DNA of 64,000 bases from Intestinibacter sp964449895. GTDB lineage: Bacteria > Bacillota > Clostridia > Peptostreptococcales > Peptostreptococcaceae. The first letter of the stretch is position 1. Each line of letters starts with the position of its first letter. Where the stretch lies: positions 145,336 through 209,335 of the forward strand of contig CAYVBY010000002.1 of the NCBI GenBank assembly GCA_964449895.1, in the 5' to 3' direction. This document shows positions 52,753-61,481 of the stretch, in pieces. The translations under genes were made by a program, and so were the position numbers. The notes beneath the pieces were generated by a model. It worked only from the letters and a program-made list of their open reading frames with translations. It ran no database searches and was not told the DNA's origin.

Positions 52753-52828
52753 AATTATATTAAAATTTATTATTTTATAGTTAACTTGTAAAGTATTTTG
52801 TTTAAGCCATTTTATTTAATTTATATTA

Positions 52829-53425
52829 TTATTTGTAATGTCTTTTTATTGCTTCTAAAATTATAGCTACAGCATCATCTATATCCATATCTGTTGTATT
52901 GATACAAATATCAAAATCTTTTACATCTCCCCATTTCATACTTGTATAGAAATTATAAAAAGATTTTCTTTCTTTATCTATTTTTTTAACTACTTTAGAG
53001 CTTTTATTTTCCTCAACTCCATGTTCTCTAACTGCTCTTTGTCTTCTAGCTTCAAAATCAGCATATATATATACATCAAAAGAGTCAACTGCTTCTTTTA
53101 ATGCATAATTTGCAGCCCTACCTACAAATATACAAGATTTCTCTTTAGCTAAATTTTGAATTATATTAAATTGTTTTAGAAATAATTGATGACCTAAAGG
53201 TAATGATGAACTTGTTTGATCATATGAAAAATAACTAAGTGATTTTAAAGGTTTTTCATCATATTTTTCAAAAAATTCTTGGCAATAACCACTTTCCTTA
53301 GCTGCTAGTGTAAGTAATTCCTTATCGTAGCAAGGTATATCTAAAGCTTGAGATAGCTTTCTACCAATTTCTCCTCCACCACTTCCGTATTCTCTACTTA
53401 TTGTTATGACTAAATTTTTTTTCAT
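52829..53425 (-). CDS. Cytidylate-kinase-like P-loop protein
   Basis: The 198 residues begin LVITISREYGSGGGEIGRKLSQALDIPCYDKEL, the atypical nucleotide loop of the Cmk-like 2 family (PF13189). CIFVGRAANYAL and VREHGVEE with lid-type arginines follow. It is related to, but probably distinct from, the housekeeping cytidylate kinase; the true substrate is unknown. Single gene. Confidence 0.9.
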   Translation of the reverse strand: MKKNLVITISREYGSGGGEIGRKLSQALDIPCYDKELLTLAAKESGYCQEFFEKYDEKPLKSLSYFSYDQTSSSLPLGHQLFLKQFNIIQNLAKEKSCIFVGRAANYALKEAVDSFDVYIYADFEARRQRAVREHGVEENKSSKVVKKIDKERKSFYNFYTSMKWGDVKDFDICINTTDMDIDDAVAIILEAIKRHYK

Positions 53426-53564
53426 AGCTATTACCCCTTTCTATAACTATTTATAATATAATTATAGCAGAATTTGCTATTTGATTGCTTGTAAAATTCT
53501 TTTTACAAAACTTTATTTTTTTCATACGATTTGTAAAATGCCTTATTTTACTAACAAATATTTA

Positions 53565-54203
53565 TTATAATTCTAAAATTTTAGCTAAATCATCTAAAAT
53601 TACTATGTTAGGATAACTTTCAAGCTTTTGTCTAGATGTAGTTCCAGTTGTAACTCCCACAAAATCTACATTAGCATTTTGTGCAGTTTCGGCGTCTATA
53701 TAGCTATCTCCTATGTAAAGAGGTGTTTTGCAATTCATTATATCTATAGCTTTAAATAAACCTTCAGGATTTGGTTTGTATTTTTCAACATGCTCTGTTC
53801 CTATTATAAGGTCAACTAATTCTCTTGCTTCTAAATTTACTAGTATATCGTGAATTCTTTGTCCCCATCTAGAAGAAACTATTGCTATTTTTTTATTGTC
53901 TTTTTTTAATTTTTCTAATACTTCTTTAGCTTTTCCTATAAAAACAGTATTCTTCACAGTTATTTCATCTGATTTTTCTTTTTGATAAGTTTTAAATAAT
54001 TCTATTCCCTTTTCGCTATTATCTCCTGTTAAAAGTGTATAAGCATCTTCTAGTGGAATACCAATTGTATCTACAATTTGCTTATGAGTTGGTCTTTTTA
54101 TATTTAATTTATCAAATGCATAATTAAAGCTATCTACAATAGGTCCTGTTGCATCTGCTAATGTATAATCAAAATCAAATATATATGCATCGTAATTTTT
54201 CAT
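53565..54203 (-). CDS. HAD-superfamily phosphatase
   Basis: The 212 residues have motif I FDFDYTLADATG (about 8-19), motif II IVSSRWG, conserved Lys in EKYKPNPEGL, and motif IV LYIGDSYIDAETAQNA. A helical cap sits after motif I, as in phosphoglycolate phosphatase or beta-phosphoglucomutase. Tyr follows the second Asp where Gly is usual. Substrate unknown. Confidence 0.88.
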   Translation of the reverse strand: MKNYDAYIFDFDYTLADATGPIVDSFNYAFDKLNIKRPTHKQIVDTIGIPLEDAYTLLTGDNSEKGIELFKTYQKEKSDEITVKNTVFIGKAKEVLEKLKKDNKKIAIVSSRWGQRIHDILVNLEARELVDLIIGTEHVEKYKPNPEGLFKAIDIMNCKTPLYIGDSYIDAETAQNANVDFVGVTTGTTSRQKLESYPNIVILDDLAKILEL

Positions 54204-54390
54204 TTTCTTCTCCTTTGTTATTTATTTTTTCTTTTAAAATAAATTGTATATTATTTTACTCATAAAATTCACTTTATTTTTGTATCTTTTATTAATTATA
54301 GTATTAGAGTATTAATATTTACACAAGTGTAATTAATTCTATTAAAATTTCATGTTATAATTTAATTAGACAAAGTAAAGGAGGTTTCCT

Positions 54391-55197
54391 ATGGCAAAAT
54401 TATTATTTGACGTTATAAAAACAAGAAAATCTATCAGATCCTATAGTGATGAACCTATTGAGGATGAAGTTTTAAATAAAATTCAAAATTATATAGATAA
54501 TGCTACAAATCCATTTAATAAAAAAATATATATTGAAATTGTTAAAACTAATAATTCACTAAAAGATAAGTTAGGAACTTATGGTGTTGTTAAAAATCCA
54601 AAATATTTTTTAGTTGCTTACTGTGAAGATAAATCATTTTGTTTAGAAGCTTTAGGTTATACTTTAGAAAAAGTAATACTTCATTGTACATCTTTAGGTC
54701 TAGGTACAGTTTGGCTAGGAGGTACATTTAGTAGAAATAAATTTTCAAAGGCTGTAAATCTTAAGTCAAACTATATAATCCCTGCAATCTCACCATTTGG
54801 ATATCCTGGTGATAAAAAAACATCTATAGGTAAGCTTTTTGAAAAAACAAATAACAAAAAACAACCTTTTTCTTCATTATTTTTTAGAAATGATTTCTTA
54901 ACACCTATGACAAAATTGCAGGCTGGAATTTATGGAGATGCACTTGAAGCTGTAAGACTTGCTCCATCATCTTTAAATTGCCAACCTTGGAGAGTTGTTT
55001 TAAACGATGAAGGACTTCATTTTTTCACTACGAAGACAAAATCTATAAATAAAATTGATATGGGTATTGCCTTTTGCCATTTAGATGTTGTTTTAAGAGA
55101 ACAAAGAGTAACAGGAACTTTCAAAATACTAAATCCTGAAATAAATACAGATTTAAAATATGTAATTTCTTGGGTTCCTGATAAATATTTTCTATAA
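54391..55197 (+). CDS. Nitroreductase-family protein
   Basis: The 268 residues start LLFDVIKTRKSIRSYSDEPIEDEVLNKIQ, the FMN-binding segment of nitroreductases, with LGLGTVWLGGTFSRNKF (about 103-119) and APSSLNCQPWRVVL (about 192-205). The fold order matches the TM1586-like NAD(P)H-dependent group. It probably reduces nitro or quinone compounds with FMN. AAAGGAGG precedes the ATG. Confidence 0.88.
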   Translation: MAKLLFDVIKTRKSIRSYSDEPIEDEVLNKIQNYIDNATNPFNKKIYIEIVKTNNSLKDKLGTYGVVKNPKYFLVAYCEDKSFCLEALGYTLEKVILHCTSLGLGTVWLGGTFSRNKFSKAVNLKSNYIIPAISPFGYPGDKKTSIGKLFEKTNNKKQPFSSLFFRNDFLTPMTKLQAGIYGDALEAVRLAPSSLNCQPWRVVLNDEGLHFFTTKTKSINKIDMGIAFCHLDVVLREQRVTGTFKILNPEINTDLKYVISWVPDKYFL

Positions 55198-55201
55198 TAT
55201 A

Positions 55202-55254
55202 AGAAATTAATCAATATTATCTAAACTTACTTATATTAGATAAATATTAATTTC
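55202..55254. other. Imperfect inverted repeat after the nitroreductase gene
   Basis: AGAAATTAAT (55202-55211) is inverted as ATTAATTTCT (about 55244-55253) around AT-rich sequence. No T-run. May be a stability element. Confidence 0.35.
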
Positions 55255-55300
55255 TACAATATAGAAGAAATAGCATTTATTTATAGTTAATAAATCATTA

Positions 55301-55340
55301 AAAATACCGCCGCAAAACTAAATTTGCGACGGTATTTTTG
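55301..55340. terminator. Terminator between the convergent nitroreductase and AsrC-like genes
   Basis: AAATACCGCCGCAAA pairs with TTTGCGACGGTATTT around ACTAAA, with one mismatch. A/T runs on both sides allow use in both directions. Confidence 0.85.
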
Positions 55341-55389
55341 ATTTTAATATATGATAATTTTACTTTGTAAAAATTTATTTTAAATTATG

Positions 55390-56316
55390 CTATTTATTTT
55401 TTAAAATTTCTTCTTTTCTATTTAGTAAATCATCTGATAAAAGTTGTTTTTCAACATTTTCAAAACCTATTCTTTTTATAGTTTCTTCAAAGCGTTCACC
55501 CTTTATTCCTTGATTTTTAAATAGTAATATAGCTTTTTCTATAACATTTAAAGCTTCTTCTAAATCTGTAAATACTTTATTTAGATGTTTACCGATAGAT
55601 ATTTTTTTACCCCATCTACCTCCTATGTAGATTTTGTATCCTCTAACATCTTCAGTTACTACATCAAATGGACATTTTCCTACACAACGACCACAATGGT
55701 TGCAAATAGCTTCATCTCTTGCTATTTTTTTGTCCACAACTTTGCACGCATGCATTGGACATGCCTCTTCTATTTTACATTTTTTACAGCCTTTACATTT
55801 ATCTAGATCGTGGGCTGGAACTAATTGTCCTATTATTCCCACATCATTTAAATCTGGTTTTAGACAGTTATTTGGACATCCTCCTACTGCTATTTTAAAC
55901 TTATGAGGTAATGCAACATCATAATATCCTTCATAAAATCTATTATATATTTCTTCAGATACTTTAAAAGAATCCAATAATCCATATTGGCAAGTTGTTC
56001 CTTTACATGAAACTACTGGACGAACTTTTGCCCCTGTTCCACCTGTTTTTAAGCCAACTTTAGCTATATAAGCTCTAAAATCTTCTATTTTTTCATAAGG
56101 TATACCTTGCACTTCTATTGATAAACGACTTGTAAAAGTTATATTTCCATTTCCAAATAATTCAGCTGCATCTGCTATACATCTATGTTGATCAACCGTT
56201 ATTTTTCCATTTACTGTTAATATTCTTGCCGAAAAATTATCAGTTCCTTTATTATTTAAAAAACCAAGTCCTTTTACTCTTTTCACATCTTCTGGACTTA
56301 CTGTTAATGCTGACAT
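55390..56316 (-). CDS. Sulfite/nitrite reductase-like siroheme Fe-S protein (AsrC-like)
   Basis: The start was placed at ATG 56316 (MSALTVSPEDVKRV), preceded by AAGGAGGGAT; the longer frame would add six residues overlapping it. The 308 residues contain a half sulfite-reductase domain (about 5-140), siroheme/[4Fe-4S] Cys pairs SCKGTTCQ and GGCPNNC, and a two-cluster ferredoxin segment (CKGCKKCKIEEACP, CNHCGRCVGKCP). This is the AsrC/dissimilatory-like layout. AsrA and AsrB are not adjacent, so the electron donor and true substrate are unknown. Confidence 0.88.
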   Translation of the reverse strand: MSALTVSPEDVKRVKGLGFLNNKGTDNFSARILTVNGKITVDQHRCIADAAELFGNGNITFTSRLSIEVQGIPYEKIEDFRAYIAKVGLKTGGTGAKVRPVVSCKGTTCQYGLLDSFKVSEEIYNRFYEGYYDVALPHKFKIAVGGCPNNCLKPDLNDVGIIGQLVPAHDLDKCKGCKKCKIEEACPMHACKVVDKKIARDEAICNHCGRCVGKCPFDVVTEDVRGYKIYIGGRWGKKISIGKHLNKVFTDLEEALNVIEKAILLFKNQGIKGERFEETIKRIGFENVEKQLLSDDLLNRKEEILKNK

Positions 56317-56460
56317 AAATATCCCTCCTTGCAAGTTTAATTTTTTAATTATTATTTTTTAATCAAACTCAATTATCATTTGTTATACTATGACAATTTC
56401 TTATAATAAATATTGTATCACTCGCATATTTGAAAAGAAATATAATTTCCCATATATTAT

Positions 56461-56504
56461 AAAAAAAAGACTCCACTATTTTAAACTATTAAAACAATGG
56501 AGTT
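56461..56504 (-). terminator. Terminator of the pts operon
   Basis: ACTCCACTATTTT (56470-56482) pairs with AAAACAATGGAGT (56491-56503) with one mismatch. On the minus strand eight T and then ATAATATATGGGAAATTATATT follow in AT-rich DNA. It is 115 bases past the ptsI stop; the spacer has a second small hairpin CCATTA/TAATGG. Confidence 0.75.
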
Positions 56505-56617
56505 CAATATATAAACTTATTGCAAAGGAAATACTATTAAGCGTATTTCTGTTAAGGGTTTTCTCATATTTTTATTATAACCATTACCGTTAATGGAATC
56601 TCAAGTGTTTTTTCACT

Positions 56618-58324
56618 TTAGTTAAAAGTTTTTGCTATGAAAGCTTCTATTTCTTCAGCAGTTCCAAGTTCTAAAACTTTGTCACTGAAAGATTTCATAT
56701 CTGCTTGACTTACAGAATTTATTAATTTTCTAGCAGGTAATATTGATATTGGACTCATAGAGAATTCATCTAAACCAAATCCTAAAAGTATTGGTATCAT
56801 TCTTTGATCCCCTGCAGCTTCTCCGCACATTCCAACCCATTTACCTTCTTTGTGAGCATTTTCTATAACCATTTTTATAAGTCTAAGTACAGCTGGGTTA
56901 AATTGGTTATATAAATAACTTATCTTTTGGTTCATTCTATCTACTGCACAAGTATATTGAATTAAGTCATTAGTTCCTATTGAGAAGAAATCTACATGTT
57001 TAGCAAGTACATCAGATATTACTGCTGCTGATGGTACTTCTATCATCATACCAACTTCTACATCTTTAGAATAAGCTATACCTTCGTTTTCTAAGCTTGA
57101 TTTTACTTCTTCACAAACTGCTTTAGCTTGAAGTAATTCTTCTAAAGAAGATATCATAGGGAACATTATTCTTAATTTTCCATGAACACTTGCTCTATAT
57201 AAAGCTCTTAATTGAGTTGTAAATATTTCTTTTCTATCTAAGCAAAGTCTTATAGCTCTATATCCTAAGAATGGATTCATTTCTTCATCCATTGGTAAAT
57301 AATCTATTTTTTTGTCTCCACCTATGTCTAAAGTTCTTATTACTACTGGTTTTCCTGACATTCCTTCAAGTACTGCTTTGTAAGCTTCGTATTGTTCATC
57401 TTCAGTTGGGAAATCACTTCCATCCATATATAAAAATTCTGTTCTATAAAGACCAACACCTTCTGCATCATTTTTGATTAATCCTTCAACATCCTTTGGA
57501 GTTCCTATGTTTCCTGCAAGTTCAACATGTTTTCCGTCAGTTGTAACAGATGGTTGTCCTTTTAATAATTCTAGTGATTTTTTGTATTCTTCAAATTCTT
57601 TTTTCATTTGAGTGTATTTAGCTACTGTTTCTTCATCTGGATTTATATAAACTTCACCAGTATCTCCGTCAAATACTAGGAAATCTCCATCATTTATTTG
57701 TACTGTAGCATCATTTAATCCTACTATTGCAGCAACTTCTAAAGTTCTAGCCATTATAGCTGTGTGAGAAGTTCTACCACCTATATCAGTTAAAAATCCT
57801 AAAACTTTTTTCTTATCCATAGTAGCTGTATCTGATGGAGTTAAATCATGTGCAACTAATACAACTTCTTCTTCTAAAGCTGCTAAATCAACTATTTTAA
57901 CACCTAATATATGTCTTAAAACTCTGTTTGTTACGTCTTTTATATCAGCTGCTCTCTCTCTCATATATTCATTGTCCATAGATTCAAACATAGTTACAAA
58001 CATTTCTTTGATTTCATTTAAAGCAAAATCTGCATTTACTTTTTCAGCTTTTACTTTTTCTATTGCAGAACCTAATAATTCTGGATCTTCTAATACTAAT
58101 AAATGAGATTCAAATATTTGAGATTCTTCTTCCCCTAATTCTACTTTAGCTTTATCTCTTACTTTTTCAAGTTCAACTTTTGATACTGCTACAGCATCAT
58201 TTAATTTTTGTATTTCTCCGTCCACATCTGTTATTGATTTTTTTTCTATTACTAATTCATTGTGTTCTAATACTAACGCTTTCCCTAAAACTATACCTGG
58301 TGATGCACCTGTCCCTTTAAACAT
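56618..58324 (-). CDS. ptsI: PTS enzyme I (phosphoenolpyruvate-protein phosphotransferase)
   Basis: The 568 residues match the standard length. The phosphorylated His is His187 in GGRTSHTAIMART. The PEP-binding domain has GVGLYRTEFLYM, GYRAIRLCL, MFPMISSLEELLQAK and GEAAGDQRM. It transfers phosphate from PEP to HPr in the cytoplasm. It lies 110 bases after ptsH with a terminator-like hairpin between, so HPr can be made in excess over enzyme I, as in other Firmicutes. Confidence 0.96.
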   Translation of the reverse strand: MFKGTGASPGIVLGKALVLEHNELVIEKKSITDVDGEIQKLNDAVAVSKVELEKVRDKAKVELGEEESQIFESHLLVLEDPELLGSAIEKVKAEKVNADFALNEIKEMFVTMFESMDNEYMRERAADIKDVTNRVLRHILGVKIVDLAALEEEVVLVAHDLTPSDTATMDKKKVLGFLTDIGGRTSHTAIMARTLEVAAIVGLNDATVQINDGDFLVFDGDTGEVYINPDEETVAKYTQMKKEFEEYKKSLELLKGQPSVTTDGKHVELAGNIGTPKDVEGLIKNDAEGVGLYRTEFLYMDGSDFPTEDEQYEAYKAVLEGMSGKPVVIRTLDIGGDKKIDYLPMDEEMNPFLGYRAIRLCLDRKEIFTTQLRALYRASVHGKLRIMFPMISSLEELLQAKAVCEEVKSSLENEGIAYSKDVEVGMMIEVPSAAVISDVLAKHVDFFSIGTNDLIQYTCAVDRMNQKISYLYNQFNPAVLRLIKMVIENAHKEGKWVGMCGEAAGDQRMIPILLGFGLDEFSMSPISILPARKLINSVSQADMKSFSDKVLELGTAEEIEAFIAKTFN

Positions 58325-58389
58325 ATTTTTCCTCCTAAATATTATACCTACTTTATATAAAATTTATTTTGTTATGTGATTTTTTACAT

Positions 58390-58416
58390 AAAAACCTGGG
58401 TCTCCCCAGGCTTTTA
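58390..58416 (-). terminator. Intercistronic terminator/attenuator ptsH-ptsI
   Basis: AACCTGGG pairs with CCCAGG(C)TT around TCTC, a GC-rich stem unusual for this DNA. On the minus strand T-rich sequence follows. It lies 19 bases beyond the ptsH stop and likely lets only part of transcription continue into ptsI. Confidence 0.75.
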
Positions 58417-58434
58417 TTTTGTTATGCTTATTGA

Positions 58435-58695
58435 TTATTCACCAAATCCGCTTTCTATTAATTCAGCTAAAGCTTCTACTGCAGCTTCTTGGTCTGCTCC
58501 ATCAGCTTTTATAACTATTTCTTCACCTTGTCCTAAACCTAAACTCATTATACCCATGATTGATTTAGCATTTACAGTTTTTCCTTTAGCTATTATTTCT
58601 ACTGTTGAAGTAAATTCTGAAGCTTTTTTTACAAACATACCTGCTGGTCTAGCGTGTAAACCTGTTGCGTTTTTTATTACTAATGTTTTTTCCAT
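58435..58695 (-). CDS. ptsH: Phosphocarrier protein HPr
   Basis: The 86 residues have ATGLHARPA with the phospho-acceptor His14, and NAKSIMGIMSLG with the regulatory Ser45, the target of HPr kinase in Firmicutes. It relays phosphate from enzyme I to sugar-specific EIIA proteins and, when Ser-phosphorylated, works with CcpA in catabolite control. TTAGGAGGTTTTATC precedes the ATG. Only 27 bases separate it from the start-less ORF upstream, so its promoter must lie inside that sequence. Confidence 0.96.
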   Translation of the reverse strand: MEKTLVIKNATGLHARPAGMFVKKASEFTSTVEIIAKGKTVNAKSIMGIMSLGLGQGEEIVIKADGADQEAAVEALAELIESGFGE

Positions 58696-58722
58696 GATAA
58701 AACCTCCTAATTAATATACATT

Positions 58723-59001
58723 TTAAATTGGCACTTTTCTAAAATTCTGATTTTTAAAATCATTTAATATTTCAGTTATTATAGCCTTTTCATTTTTTTC
58801 TTTTTTATTTAATAAAATAATGCGTTTATTTTCATTATTTTCATTATCAAAATCAAATATATCTACTTTTGAATTTACTAAATTTACAACCTTTGAGAAA
58901 TCGTATAAATTTAAAACTTCTACATTATTTTCTTCAAGCTTTCTATAGTAGTAATGTCTAGATTTATTATAATTATCAAATTTTAAATTCGTGTTATAAA
59001 T
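58723..59001 (-). pseudogene. Start-less 92-codon ORF after the CamA-like methylase
   Basis: The complement is open from just after TGA (59002-59004) to TAA (58723-58725) with coding-like composition: HYYYRKLEENNVEVLNLYDF, then DIFDFDNENNENKRIILLNK, ending FRKVPI. No ATG, GTG or TTG is present in frame near its 5' end. The methylase stop (58994) lies in the -1/+1 neighbouring frame, and removing one T would fuse the two. It may be a frameshifted tail of the methylase, a remnant of a small gene, or a gene with an ATT start. Not recognised. Confidence 0.45.
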
Positions 59002-60868
59002 TCAAAGAATTTTGAATTATCTCTTCTATTTTATTTTCTAAGAAATTAGCATTTATTTCAAGGCAATCTTTTTCCTTTGAAAGGGAAATTTTTTTGTCTA
59101 GTAATATTTTTTTCTTATTTAAATCTAAATTTTCTCTAGAATTAAATATCTCCTGTGATACTCTATTTATCTCATTTGTTATATCTTTTGCCTTTTCAAG
59201 TAAAGCTATTATTTGCTTTGATAATCTTTCAATTTCGTTGTAATTCTCATCTTTAAATATTTTTAATTTCATAACACGATTTGGATAATAGTCAAATATT
59301 TTTTTGCCCATTTCCTTGCCTATTATCTTAAAATATCTATCGTAAGTATTTGAGTTTAACAAAGCTACTAAATACTCATAAGAAAATTTTTCTCTATATT
59401 CCTGTTTTATGTAAAATGAATAAACATCAGCACTTGCATAGCTATTTGAAAAATCTATGGCAAATCTGTTATTTTTAGATTTATAAGGGTACATTATCTT
59501 TACTTGCTCAAATAAATACTTACATCTTCCCCATTGCAATTCGTACCATTTTCTAGTATTTTTCACACATTCTCTTCTATTCATCAACTTATATTTGTAA
59601 GGTGCTAAAAAGTTATCTATTATGTATTTGTTATCATTTTCATTTTTTATGTCATTGGAGTATATTAATTTGTATTGTGGATCATTTATTATATATTTCC
59701 CAACATCTTTGTTTTTTATCCAATTTTTTAATAAATTTTTGTTTATTTTTTCTAATCTTTCATCAGATAATGGTTTTACAAATGCCTTATCGCAACCTGT
59801 GATTATACCTTGAAAGCTTACACAAATATCTTCTAAAATATATCCACATTTATTTTGTATTTTGTTGTAAAAGTTGAATTCTTCCTGTTCAACCATTATC
59901 CATAGATTATCCATTATACCAATATTTACCTTTAGTTTTCTAAAATTATCTCCACTAAGATATTCTTTTAAGCTAGATATTTTATTTATATTAATATTTT
60001 CATCTAATATTTTATATAAGTTTATATAGTCATTTTGAGAAGTTTCATTAAAATTATTATTTCGTGGACTAAAAATAACTATACAACTTGCAATTCCTAA
60101 ACCTTTAAATATCTTTGCTCCTAAAAAATCTACTATTGTATTTATTTTAGATTTTTTAAGCATGTAATCTCTTAAGTCCTTGCCAGAATGACTTTGCATA
60201 AAATATCTAGGTGTAATAATTCCTGCTATACCATCTTCTTTAAGCAAATCCAGTATTTTTTTATAAAAACAAAAATATAAATCTCCCTTATCTCTGTAAA
60301 CTTCTTTGTATTCTTTGTATAAAAATTGCTTGTAAGACTTATCTAGCAATTTATGTCCTATATAAGGTGGATTTCCTACTATGTAGTCAAATCTATCTAT
60401 TCCAAATTTTTCGTTAAAATCTAGTTTGAGGCTGTCAAAACATATTAAATTAAATTCATCCTCCAACGGATATATTTCTGATATTTTGATTTTATCTAAA
60501 ATTTGTTTTCTACAAATTTCTAATGCTTTCGGGTCAGTATCTACACCATAAATGCAATTTTTTATAATGTGCGCAGATATAGTATCCCTAGATATAAAAT
60601 TTTCACCATATTTTTTATTTAAATTTTCTAAATTATCAGAAAATTTGACGTATAATAAATCGTAAACTTTCAATAAAAAATTTCCACAACCACAGGATAA
60701 ATCCAAAACCCTTGGATAGGGATTTTCAACTATATCATGTTTAGTCAAAATTTCATCTACTATGTAATCTACTATTACCTTTGGCGTATAATATATTCCA
60801 TTTTTTTTTCTGATTTTTATATCCAAATTATTTTCATATTCCTGTGAAACTGAAAAATTCCCCTCCAT
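58994..60868 (-). CDS. camA: CamA-like orphan N6-adenine DNA methyltransferase
   Basis: The start was placed at ATG 60868 (MEGNFSVSQEYENN), preceded by AGGTGA; a GTG nine bases earlier overlaps it. In the 624 residues the SAM motif is RVLDLSCGCGNFLLK (about 53-67), the catalytic motif NPPY is at about 166-169, and the target-recognition domain covers about 300-620 (FQGIITGCDKAFV). There is no restriction partner. The order ptsI-ptsH-(small ORF)-methylase and a nearby amidase resembles, from memory, the C. difficile camA locus, whose enzyme methylates CAAAAA and affects sporulation. The symbol is offered on that basis; specificity is not proved by the sequence. Confidence 0.75.
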   Translation of the reverse strand: MEGNFSVSQEYENNLDIKIRKKNGIYYTPKVIVDYIVDEILTKHDIVENPYPRVLDLSCGCGNFLLKVYDLLYVKFSDNLENLNKKYGENFISRDTISAHIIKNCIYGVDTDPKALEICRKQILDKIKISEIYPLEDEFNLICFDSLKLDFNEKFGIDRFDYIVGNPPYIGHKLLDKSYKQFLYKEYKEVYRDKGDLYFCFYKKILDLLKEDGIAGIITPRYFMQSHSGKDLRDYMLKKSKINTIVDFLGAKIFKGLGIASCIVIFSPRNNNFNETSQNDYINLYKILDENININKISSLKEYLSGDNFRKLKVNIGIMDNLWIMVEQEEFNFYNKIQNKCGYILEDICVSFQGIITGCDKAFVKPLSDERLEKINKNLLKNWIKNKDVGKYIINDPQYKLIYSNDIKNENDNKYIIDNFLAPYKYKLMNRRECVKNTRKWYELQWGRCKYLFEQVKIMYPYKSKNNRFAIDFSNSYASADVYSFYIKQEYREKFSYEYLVALLNSNTYDRYFKIIGKEMGKKIFDYYPNRVMKLKIFKDENYNEIERLSKQIIALLEKAKDITNEINRVSQEIFNSRENLDLNKKKILLDKKISLSKEKDCLEINANFLENKIEEIIQNSLNL

Positions 60869-60960
60869 AAATATCACCTAAACCTAAATCCTGTATTTCT
60901 AAATTTACAAATTATAAAATTTTGTTTAATTTTAAATCATTATATTTTTATATATGTTAT

Positions 60961-61003
60961 AAAAAAGTCAACCTTAAATTATATAATTCAAAATTGACTT
61001 TTA
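60961..61003 (-). terminator. Terminator of the 149-residue protein gene
   Basis: AAAGTCAA...AAATTATA pairs with TATAATT...TTGACTTT with internal mismatches. On the minus strand six T and ATAACATATA follow. Confidence 0.75.
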
Positions 61004-61013
61004 TTTTTATAAA

Positions 61014-61463
61014 TTATATTTTATTATACATACCTTCTCCAAGAATTTCGTCAAACTTATCGTATGCATTTTTCATAAGTACAGTATAAAGTGCTCTCAA
61101 TAAATCTATCGCTACATCTCCATTAAAATCAGCTGATAGTGATATATATGGGACTTGAACTAAAAGTTCATTCTTTGAATTTAAAACAAATTTTTCTACA
61201 TTGTGTATTCCATTTAATTCATTTATTAAATTTATTATATGGTCTTTTTTGCTATCATCAGATAACTTACCAAAGAAGATAGTAACTGTAGTATATGCAG
61301 ATTCATCTAAAATTATACCTAATAAAAGTTTATTATTTTTATACTCTTGTATTGATCTGAAAAATGCCATTTTGTCATTTGAAACAAGATCAAAAGCTTG
61401 AGACATTTTATTTTTTCTCAAAGATTCTTCAATTAAAATTTTTTTGATTTCTAAATCAGCCAT
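61014..61463 (-). CDS. Conserved protein, possibly YbjN/secretion-chaperone-like fold
   Basis: The start was placed at ATG 61463 (MADLEIKKILIEESLRKN), which follows AAGGAGTG by 9 bases; a GTG start four codons upstream overlaps that site. The 149 residues have alternating strands and helices: FFRSIQEYKNNKLLLGIILDESAYTTVTIFFGKL, then EKFVLNSKNELLVQVPYISLS and DVAIDLLRALYTVLMKNAYDKF. This resembles the small YbjN/type III chaperone-like class, but the match is weak. It begins 19 bases after the amidase gene and is probably co-transcribed with it. Function unknown. Confidence 0.8.
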   Translation of the reverse strand: MADLEIKKILIEESLRKNKMSQAFDLVSNDKMAFFRSIQEYKNNKLLLGIILDESAYTTVTIFFGKLSDDSKKDHIINLINELNGIHNVEKFVLNSKNELLVQVPYISLSADFNGDVAIDLLRALYTVLMKNAYDKFDEILGEGMYNKI

Positions 61464-61481
61464 AACTATAAGCACTCCTTT

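Noticed and set aside
55585..55906. Plus-strand frames within the AsrC-like gene
   Set aside because: Shadows caused by the Cys/Gly-rich codons of the ferredoxin domain.
56390..56593. 67-codon plus-strand frame in the pts terminator region
   Set aside because: It spans the ptsI terminator hairpin and has no ribosome-binding site.
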